This document shows, one piece after another, positions 56,024 to 64,000 of a stretch of DNA of 64,000 nucleotides; within the stretch, counting starts at the first letter, position 1, and the number at the start of each line of letters is the position of its first letter. The stretch is from Marsupella aquatica (taxonomy: Eukaryota; Marchantiophyta): positions 11,284,001-11,348,000 of the forward strand of contig OZ316894.1 in NCBI GenBank assembly GCA_973895155.1, read 5' to 3'. Under the pieces are notes generated by a model. That model saw only the letters and a program-made list of their open reading frames with translations, was not told the DNA's origin and did no database searches. Position numbers and translations under genes: made by a program.

Positions 56024-58990
56024 CTGACAGACTTTAGGGATGGGGAGGGCAGAAGAGATCCTAAATTTGAGACATCTTTTTACATTAGGACTTCAAAGAA
56101 ATCAGATTCTGAGAACACAGATTGGGTAGAGTATAAGATATTCTGGTGTTCTTATGGCCCGCAAGAACACAATGTCAATCTATGTGTTCCTCCTCTCCAA
56201 GGAACACATCCAAAGTCAGGAATTGGGAGCAGGCCACGTCTATGCAAAAAGAACTTCAACAATCACGCAAAAAGGAATTGTCAATGTCACTTCATTGCAA
56301 AGAGATTCAAGATGATCCCTGACGCTATTCAAATCACGTATAGTAATAGGTACAAACTACTTTCTGACTCAAAATGAACTTCTATGACTCTGTTCTTGCG
56401 TTCCAATTTGAGTTTTCCTTACTGTTCTGCCACCATGTACTCTTCACATCATAGTAAGTTATTTGCGATATAGTGTGTGTTCTGGCATCAAACTTCACTA
56501 AAACTATGTGATGTTGTTACTGTTCTGTCACCAAACATCACTGAAATTGTGTGTGGTTATTACTGTTCTGGTTGCAGAATCCATTGCAACCTTAGAGGTG
56601 ACATAGTGCATGGTTCTTGGGAGCATGAAATGGGGCCGCCAACATGGGAGCCAAAGTGTAGTGTTGCTCCATGGCTGACCAACGAGTTGCAAAAACACCT
56701 AGAAGACTTGTTGAGGGCAAAGTGGTCTGTCCTTGACATATATGACCTACACTGCCAGTCACAATTTGAGAGGGATGGTGATGATCGTGGCCATAATGTC
56801 ACTGACATGGAAGTCACACTAAGCTTTGATGGTAGAGACGACCTTTTGTCAAAACAGGACCTGCGAAACCTGAAGAGGAAAATTGACAAAGAGTTGTGGT
56901 TATGGGATGACAATGACCAAGCCTCAATGCGGAAATGGAAATGCCTTTACCCTGAAAGAGTTTTTCTTTCCCATGAGTACTTGGAGGGACCTCCAGAGCA
57001 GGAGTTCATGCTTGGACTCCAATCACCTTGGCAGCTTGCTCAAATGACAAAGTTGTCTCATGGGTCGGTCTTGACCCTGGACTCCACATTTGCAATTAAC
57101 GAATATGGGGTCAGTTCTCTTGGTCCCTTTCCTACATTATCTTTTATTCATTTTTGTGATGTTATCGTGTGTTTGAATTACCGTTCTGGTTGATTTCTAT
57201 GTTGAATGACATTACTGTTTTGGTTTTTTTTGTATTGACTGACATTACTGTTCTGGCATGTAACCTTAATTACATTTGTTATGATGATAGTTTCCTTTCT
57301 TTACTCTTGTTGCATTTGATGAACACCAAATGGGACTACCCATAGCGTGGTGTATACAACAGTCAGAGTCAGCAGAACATATTGGGTTGTTTTTACAAGC
57401 TATGAAAGATAGAGCCTTGTTGACCAAACCGGATTGGAGTCCAAGTTGTTTCATCATCGACTGCGCTCAGGCTGAAGTTAGTGCCTTACAAGTAGTGTTT
57501 CCTAACATCCCAATATACTTCTGTAGTTGGCATGTCAGAAGGTATGTTTGAAACCACATACCACGGACCATTCTCATGTTTAGTTATCATCATCACTTAT
57601 AGAGTCTTTCTGTTACTGTTCTACCCATTTCACTCACAGGTACTTCCATACAGGGTTTGGAAGGAGAATCTGATCAAGAAGGTTCCCAACAGAGCCAAGC
57701 TCCTAAACATGAATGATGATCTTGGAGATTTAATGTATGCTGAGACTGAGGAAGACATGCAAGCCTTGTGGCATGCCTTCAAAATTAAATACAACTCTGA
57801 AAAGCTATTTCTAAAGTATTTTGAGGACACTTGGATGTACAGAAGAGGTATGTGGTTTGCTATTTGGGGTATGCCTGGCCATTTTAGTAAATTCTTTGTT
57901 GTCAACATGTCCATTTGGTCTAAGGTTTTTGTATTGTATTTATATCTTGCCATGTATTTTATTTTTGCAATGTTTTTGTAGCTGTTCTGTACTGCACAAG
58001 TTTGTGTGCCTTTGTAGCTGTTCTGTATTGCATAATATCCTGTGTCTCTGTAGTTGTGGAATACTTCAGAACTCCGCTTGGATCTCTGGTACTTAATGTT
58101 CTGGCATGTCTTATATTCCAGCAAAGTGGATGAGGGTTGTTCGATCAATGCCCCGTGCCAACCAGAATACAAATGGTGCAATTGAAGCTTGGCATTGCAC
58201 TTTGAAAAAGATGATAAGGAGAGTAATAGGGGCCATTGGAGCACGTCGCCTTGATCGGATTGTGAATGCACTTTTTCAAGTGATGCTTCCATTCTTTTGG
58301 TACAAAATTTGGTGCAAAGCAAGGGGAAGAGTCATCAACTACAAGAAAGAGGAAATAGTCTTGAATAGTCTCCACAAGGCAGAGCATCGAATGAAAGACC
58401 ATCAGGTCTGTTTTCCTGATCCAACATTGCCCAATCAGGCAATTGTGAAAAGTTTAAAACCTCATGGGAGAGAGTATATTGTGCGCAATATATATTCAAA
58501 CTTTCCTTCATGCTGTTGTAAGTGGGCTGATGAAGGGAACATGTGCAAGCACCAATTGAAGGCATTGCTAGTGAGAGGTTGTCAAGGTGCTGTCTTTGTT
58601 CAACAACTAGGTACCAGGTTTGGTAGCCTCATGGGTGGCATCTCACATTTGAATGCGGATGAGAACATCCTGACACCACCTGAACATGTAGAAGTAGAAG
58701 GCCAAGTCGAGCCTCATGCGGTTTGTGAAACAATGGAATCTAGCCTTCATGTTTCTGTTCTGCCTAAAGAGAACCCAGAGCGGTCCCTCAGACAATCTGT
58801 GCAACAGATGTTTGATGAGATTTTGCTCATTGTGGAAGGGGATGCCCGTCTAATAGAGCAAGTATTCCTGGCAACACAACTTACTTTGAACAAAGTGAAG
58901 AGCCAAGAACAAACTAAACACCTCTCAATGAAAGACAATATAGGTCCTGTGGATGCTTTTGTTAGGCCTATGGGTCTTACATCCAAGTGA
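55922..58990 (+). CDS. MULE transposase, five exons
   Basis: Exons: 55922-56349, 56578-57109, 57291-57541, 57654-57847, 58122-58990; every junction is GT..AG and keeps the frame. Exon 1 has a FAR1-like Cys/His region (FWCSYGP, NCQCHFIAKRF). Exon 2 ends with the first catalytic Asp (VLTLDSTFAINEYG). Exon 3 has LVAFDEHQMGLPIAW, the second Asp in FIIDCAQAE, and YFCSWHVRR. Exon 5 carries the catalytic Glu region (TNGAIEAWHCTLK) and a SWIM zinc finger (CCCKWADEGNMCKH). This is the standard order for MULE transposases. It cuts and rejoins element ends in the nucleus. All three acidic residues and the zinc ligands are present. The frame closes at TGA 58988-58990, but coding-like text continues beyond. 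Confidence 0.88.
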
Positions 58991-59442
58991 CGTCTAGGTG
59001 TTGTGGACATTTACCACGATTGGGAAGAGAGGAAGGAGGACTATGGCTTTGAGGACAACACAAACAAGAAAACAAGCAACTTCGTCTCAAATAATTACTA
59101 ATATGGTAAGTTCTATATTTTTTTGTTTGTTCCAATTTCTGTTCTGTCCTGTATGAAAAACCAAATAATTGAAGAGCGGTAACTTAGCTTGAATGGCAGG
59201 AGGAGGATGGCACAACACCATGTAAACTACCATCCAAGCGCAAAGTGGTTCGGGAATCTATCACGCAGCATCTGAGTAGGTTAGGCAAGGAATTTAAGGA
59301 CGGTAGGCGGTGACGTAGGACAGCAAATCAGTTCACTCCACCACTTCCTGCTCGTGTCATGCACCTTGGAGGTGGTGCTAGGGATGTGGACATAAACACC
59401 AATATTGACCTCAATGTATCCCTTCATGAGGAGGCTTCATGA
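58991..59442 (+). pseudogene. Probable former C-terminus of the MULE transposase
   Basis: Past TGA 58988-58990 the same frame reads RLGVVDIYHDWEERKEDYGFEDN to a TAA just before a strong donor (ATATG/GTAAGT, 59106). After acceptor GGCAG (59199) another open stretch reads KLPSKRKVVRESITQHLSRLGKEF, a TGA at about 59308-59310, then ARVMHLGGGARDVDINTNIDLNVSLHEEAS and TGA 59440-59442. Intact splice sites and protein-like text suggest the protein once extended here and that the stops arose later. Confidence 0.45.
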
Positions 59443-59670
59443 TAATGAAATTTGGTGCTCAGTGACCACACAACACTGCTTATTAAGAGCCTTTTAAAAG
59501 TAACTATAAGTTACCTAGCTATTGACTAAACTCATTGATCTTAGGCATACTTCACATCTTGTGTGTGCAAATAAGTGGACACTAGAATAGTCACATAAAT
59601 GCAAGTGTATTTCTCATTAGTTGAATGTGAGGAGGACAATGACCGTCAAAGTCTACAAAGAATTTTCATA

Positions 59671-60190
59671 TGCCAGAACAATCACACAAACACGAGAAAC
59701 AATCATGGGTCACAAACGCGGGGCTGCCAGAACACTAAAACAAGTGCAACAGTACCCTTATACTTGTGCAAACACGGGGTTGCCAAAAGAGTCACATGAA
59801 GATGACAGCCCTTATATTTGGGCAATCGCAGGGCTGCCAGAACAGTCACACAAACACAAAAACCCTTGTAGCTAGGCAAACACGAGGCTGCCAGAACAGT
59901 CACATGAAGATGGTAGCCCTATATCTGGGCAATCGCAGGGCTGCCAAAACAGTCACACGAACACAAAAACCCGTGTAGCTAGGAAAACACGGGGTTGCCA
60001 GAACAATCACACAAAGATGACAACCCTTATATCTGGGCAATTGCAGGGCTGCCAGAACAGTCACATGAACACGTACGACAACTCTTGTATTCATTGGGCA
60101 AATGCACGGCTACCAGAACAGTCACACAAATGTATAAAATGTAGTGGTGCAAAAGAACAATTGCCAGAACAGTCACACAAATTTGGCGAT
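59671..60190 (-). repeat. 53-bp tandem array between the convergent MULE genes
   Basis: About ten units each start with CTGCCAGAACAGTCACA(C/T). Two types alternate: one continues AAACACAAAAACCC(T/G)TGTAGCTAGG, the other GAAGATG(A/G)..(A/G)CCCT(T)ATAT.TGGGCAAT. This makes a higher-order period of about 106 bp. On the minus strand each unit contains CTGTTCTGGCAG, the same motif that appears in the introns of both genes. The short ORFs through the array are artefacts. Confidence 0.9.
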
Positions 60191-60371
60191 GTATCACGAC
60201 AATTCATTGCAAGCTGGAGAGTGAATGTACAAAGAGCAGAGTGCTTTCACACTATTTGGTTTCTTTTAATGTGTAAATAACTTCATTTGCTACTATATAG
60301 ATAGTTGCCAAGAGGCAGGCATAGTTACATTGGACATGGTTCAACCATGACATTTCCATTGATATCTATGT

Positions 60372-63347
60372 CTAGTGGGCTCTATACTTCCCTGCCTGAA
60401 CAGGCAAAGAATCCAATTCCAGGGGTGGGAATTTTTGGCAGTCAGTCATGGGTCCAATGGTCTCAACTGTGACATTCTTGTCTGACTGAAGCTGAAGGGC
60501 TCTAAGCTGAATTCTGGTGGTTGTTAACAAGTCCCAATGGTGAGGGGCAATGGGGATGCCATCTGGTCCAACCCAGCAATATAGAGATGGCGGCCATGGA
60601 TGAGCATTGTCAATTGCCGGAAAAGGTACCGCTATCTTCCTGTAGAGCATAACAGAAAGTGTAATTAGCAAAGTCCTCTTGCCTACGTCATACCTATATT
60701 CAGAGGGAGAGAATGGTTGGCAAGGCACTGTTACCTTGTGTGGTAAACCCATAGGAAAACTTGGAGTTGTGTGTAGGACTTCCGCCTCTTTGCGTGTAGT
60801 GGTAGCCAGACTTGTTTGCCATTTTTGGTTGATATATTGTAGCTTTCAATGAAGGGGATGACCTGCCCATCACTACCAACTATAGAATTGGGCAAAGCGG
60901 GGACAACACGCAGTAAATTTTCTGCTGCATGGGTTAGCAGGAGGCCTAATTCAGCCTTCCACCTGATCATACCCCATGACTCATCGGAACTTGGTGGTGT
61001 GATGGTCGGGAGCAATCCTACCAGAACAGTGACGAGAACAATAGTAAGTTGAATTCATTCCACAAATCCACAGAAAATGTCGTAAGTAAAAGTGAAATGA
61101 CCATCAGTCCTCCCTGAAGTCCTCTTATCTTACCTCCAATAGTGGCAAGAACCCTGAACTTCTCTGGGGTTTTTGTCCTTGATCCCTTTTTCCTGGTTGT
61201 TGGCTTCTTCTTGAGCCTTTTTTTCTCTACGGAAGGAGTACCCTGCAACACAAAACAGTAATCCATAAAGAGTCAAAATTGCCTATCATGTATATGAACA
61301 GGAGCAAACAAAATTAAAATTGACAATGCCCCTAAATTTGAATGACATTGCAAGTCATAGCGACTGAACTGCAATTAACTTAGGGTGTTAGCACACTGAA
61401 CTTACTACACATAACCAGCTTACTACACATAAGAAATTGAATTGAAATAAAGAGTGTTACCAGACAAAATTGAAATAAATTATACAGTGCTAGCAAGTGC
61501 CCATACCTTAGTAGTAGACGGCACATTGGTGGCTTGTGTGTTTTCAATATCCTCTGAATGCTCTGTACTAGTGTGTACTCCAGAAGTTTCACTGCCTCCG
61601 TCTGGTTCTTGCTCTTTTGTGCCTCCACCTTCATTTTCGTAGGATTCTTGATCATCTGGGAATCTAGTTTCATTTTCAATGTAGTCTGCTTGTTCAGTGG
61701 CTTATTCGGAGCCTGATTCAGTGCCTTGGTCTCTTGCTTCGTTGCCTTCATGTTCAAAGGCGGACTCTTCATTGTTGGCTTGATTTTTGGCATTCATTCT
61801 ACAGGACTTCTTGTTCTTCTTCATCACCAGTACCTCAGGAGTGTTTCTCTCCTTCATGACTATCTTCATGTGAAGGCTCTGTTCCATGGCTGATAGTGTC
61901 GGGGTCTTCTTCCGTAGCTTCCAAGACTTCCTTGTCCGCCACTTCCTACCGACCAAAACAGCAATAAAAACAAACAAGTATGAATTGTCGGAAGGGAAAG
62001 CTTGCAAACCAGAACAACAATAGAAACAAACAAGTATGAATTTTCAAAAGAGAAAGCTTGCAAACCAGAACAGCAATAGAAACAAACAAGTGTGAATTTT
62101 CAAAAGAGAAAAGCTTGCAAACCAGAAGAACAATAAAAACAAACAAGTACAAATTGTCGAAAGAGAAAGCTTGTGAAATGGTACGTCAGCAACAACCATC
62201 TTTTTTTGTTTCTTCCTCTGGGTGGGTTTGTCATTGTTACGAGCTTCCCTTCTTTTTGCTCTTTCTTCTCGGTCAGGTTGAACTTCTGCCTGCTGCTCCT
62301 TTGCATGCATTGCTTTTTTCTTGCTCTTGGATGTAGGCTTTGTTGGGGGGTTTTCTGTTTCACGAGATGGCTTCCCCTTAGCCTTCTGGTTCTGGTTATG
62401 TTTCTTTTTTGGCTTCTGTATGGGTTTTTCTATTACCTTTCGTGAGTGGAAGACATACTTCTCAGTTTGAAAATTGGTTTGCTGCAAGTTGCATTCAGGC
62501 ATTCCATCATCGCTGCTCCAATCTTTGAGTTCACATTCCGGCAAACAGGCCTAACATGCAATCATTTGAAAATTCAGATCACAAGAAAGTTATGGCAGAA
62601 TAGAGACACAAACAAACAATTAATCATGTATGAGGCAGAGCAATTTGGTAAGCGACAAACCTTAGCACGCATCTCCTCAGGATCAATGTCAGGACTATGC
62701 TTATTCCAAAATGCCACTGTGTTGTCCCTAACACTAGACAATGTGCTTGTGAAGGCAGCCAATCGCCTCCAGTGTTGGTACCTTTCTGTTGCCTTCTGAA
62801 CTATCCATTTGGTTTCATCCCCCTCATGGTTGATCTTCAAATTATGTGCCCAACGTAACCACCATGTCAACTTCTGCCTCTTTTGCTTCCACACCTGTCC
62901 ACGAAATGACCCAAGTGTTGATTCTCTATTATGTTCAATCGCTACTGTACTTGGTGGATTCTTGAACATTTGCATGCCAGAACAGTGAACATGACACAAA
63001 ACATCACATAAATGCTGTCATGGCAGAACAATCACATATAATGCAAATAAAGTTACACACCTTTGTCGGGCTGAGGTCTTCGGACGACCTTTCTTACATT
63101 CTCCTGGGTTCATGCGATGTAAGGATCGCATGTGATCCAGGAAGGAGGTTCTTCGGATGAAATGTGTACAACTACCATCAGTCATCACCTTGCAAACATA
63201 ACCAGATCTTGAAGTTCTGAGAAAGGAAGGGTTTTTCTGCCGGACCCAATGCACATTCTCTTGTGCCTCAGGAAATTGTGCCCATACTTCAGGTGGTGGG
63301 ACAGGCAACTTGCTTTTCCTAGCCTGACTTGAAAATGACCGAGGCAT
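60372..63347 (-). CDS. MULE second gene: zinc-finger and charged protein, seven exons
   Basis: ATG 63347 opens exon 1 (63347-63061) with a C2H2-like finger (VCKVMTDGSC ... DHMRSLH). Further exons are about 62960-62647, 62550 to about 62180, 61945-61507, 61242-61134, 61017-60735 and 60693-60372; junctions from exon 2 on keep the frame. Exon 2 has WWLRWAHNLKINHEGDE, exon 3 is Lys-rich, exon 4 very acidic, exon 5 basic, and exons 6-7 form a compact domain (GMIRWKAELGLLLTHAAENLL ... PWPPSLYCWVGPDGIPIAPHHW). I recognise no family. Exon 4 carries stops and a frameshift, and the exon 1-2 phase is unclear, so the gene is partly decayed. Its convergent position matches mudrB in MuDR, but no similarity to mudrB is claimed. 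Confidence 0.6.
61951..62165 (-). repeat. Four tandem copies of about 57 bp inside an intron of the second MULE gene
   Basis: Units contain AAACAAACAAGT(A/G)(T/C)(G/A)AATT(G/T)TC(G/A)(G/A)AAG followed by (G/A)GAAAGCTTGCAAACCAGAA. They start near 61951, 62010, 62063 and 62121. On the coding (minus) strand each unit reads CTGTTCTGGTTTGCAAGC or a close variant, so the intron has grown by copying the element's own motif. Confidence 0.85.
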
Positions 63348-63868
63348 GGTCACAACACTATAAAATCGTCGAGATCACACTCACTGCAGAATGAGCAACT
63401 TGCTGTCATAAATCCAGAACGGTAACACAAACAAAGAGTTTAGAGTGTAACTTTTATGAAAAATGATGATAACATGGCGCAAGTTGCAAGCTTAGTGGGG
63501 AACCTTCCGGCCCCGATTCCGCCACAAAATCTAATCGAGAAGAGCATGGGGATGGTTGTCTAAAAAAAACACACCGTCGTCGTCATTGCAAGGGGCAGTG
63601 TTGCGCCAATCTGCTTTCCAGCCGCACAATTGTCGAAACCCAAAAGAGCTGAAGTCTATGGCAAATTGAGGAAGTTACTGTCACAAAACCAGAACAGTAA
63701 CACAAATAGAGAGTTTAGGTTTATGAAGAACGACGATTGCATAGTGCAAGTTGCAAGCTCAAACAGGGGACCTTATGCCCCACGCCACAAAATGCAAGTA
63801 GCATGCATAAGAAACACAGACTGACAGACTTTCTCATCAAACACAGAGTCTCTGCAGGTATTTGTGAA
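63348..63868. other. MULE subterminal spacer
   Basis: This is non-coding sequence between the second gene's start and the right terminal repeat; it should contain that gene's promoter. It contains two CCAGAAC(A/G)GTAACACAAA(C/T)A(A/G)AGAG copies (about 63414 and 63690), the same motif in its sense relation to the minus-strand gene. Confidence 0.6.
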
Positions 63869-64000
63869 GCGTTCACAAGGAATGATAGCTTGATTAAGAG
63901 TCCAAACAAGTGACAATGCGGAGAACTTCCCAGGAGGTGGGTCCTGAATCACGCCCCCTGTCATGTCCATTACAACTAGGGTACGTCACATCCAATAACT
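63869..64000 (-). repeat. MULE right terminal inverted repeat (visible part)
   Basis: It is the inverted partner of 55892-56023 and carries the same ATG and open frame on the minus strand (63970 downward). That frame runs on into non-homologous sequence and stops at about 63773, so this end encodes a truncated copy of the transposase N-terminus. It is cut by the window edge. Confidence 0.95.

Larger units (their letters stand above)
55892..64000. mobile_element. Mutator-like element (MULE), nearly complete, two convergent genes
   Basis: The element is bounded by 132-bp inverted repeats, 55892-56023 and 63869-64000, with four mismatches. It holds a MULE transposase with intact signature residues on the plus strand (55922 to about 59442) and an opposing seven-exon gene on the minus strand (63347-60372). 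The convergent two-gene layout is like maize MuDR, although the second gene does not look like mudrB. A 53-bp tandem array separates the two 3' ends. The right outer edge coincides with the window end, so the full terminal repeat and any 9-bp target duplication cannot be checked. Confidence 0.85.

Noticed and set aside
59599-60280. Several 60-90 codon ORFs on both strands
   Set aside because: They run through the 53-bp tandem array, and the repeated peptide text comes from the repeat itself.
63773-63970. Minus-strand ORF beginning with the transposase N-terminus
   Set aside because: It is the right terminal repeat copy of the transposase start and runs into unrelated sequence; not a separate gene.
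1-64000. CRISPR array, bacterial operons or phage genes
   Set aside because: Tandem arrays here have 53-268 bp units without spacer structure, and genes have spliceosomal introns; the DNA is eukaryotic.

Overview
The window looks like nuclear DNA from a large, transposon-rich land plant genome. The evidence is an intact eukaryotic tRNA-Leu gene, genes broken by short GT..AG introns, a Mutator-like element (MULE), a plant telomere-type TTTAGGG motif, plant-style F-box sequences and transposon-borne ULP1 protease. I could not identify the species. The F-box flavour (GLPD..V...IWP) and the transposon repertoire make me lean towards a non-flowering plant such as a lycophyte, fern or moss; this is an impression, not a demonstration. 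I found no ordinary single-copy host protein gene. Almost every coding stretch I can read belongs to, or decays from, a mobile element.

Layout. 1-21 kb: mostly non-coding, with one tRNA-Leu(CAG) gene, short tandem duplications and CT/GA microsatellites. 21-23.2 kb: a decayed minus-strand coiled-coil ORF (gag-like) carrying a 345-bp solo LTR with a clean 5-bp target duplication. 23.4-44 kb: a very large, probably single composite element. It has a minus-strand gene with a DUF7869-type DDE-like transposase domain (24.2-27.4 kb), a central region of tandem arrays and a small lysine-rich ORF (27.5-33.6 kb), and a roughly 10-kb plus-strand multi-exon gene (33.6-43.9 kb). The plus-strand gene reads, in order, F-box-like repeats, an unknown domain, a ParB/DGQHR-like motif, a beta-class amino-methyltransferase-like domain, an acidic then E/A/K coiled-coil region, a ULP1/C48 protease domain and three FCP1/NIF-like HAD domains. 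Several exon junctions preserve the frame exactly. The gene carries many stops and frameshifts and is now a pseudogene. 44.1-46.8 kb: a 353-codon minus-strand ORF that may be gag-like, with a GC-rich leader. 46.8-55.9 kb: AT-rich non-coding DNA with one promoter-like inverted repeat. 55.9-64 kb: an almost complete MULE with 132-bp inverted ends (97% identical), a five-exon transposase on the plus strand and a convergent seven-exon zinc-finger gene on the minus strand.

The most unusual signal is shared by the two big elements. Each carries its own short motif, scattered through its introns, intergenic DNA and tandem arrays. In the 23-44 kb element it is a 16-18 bp palindrome built on ACGCGAC-NN-GTCGCGT. 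In the MULE it is CTGTTCTGG, which follows the sense strand of whichever gene it lies in and flips orientation between the two convergent genes.
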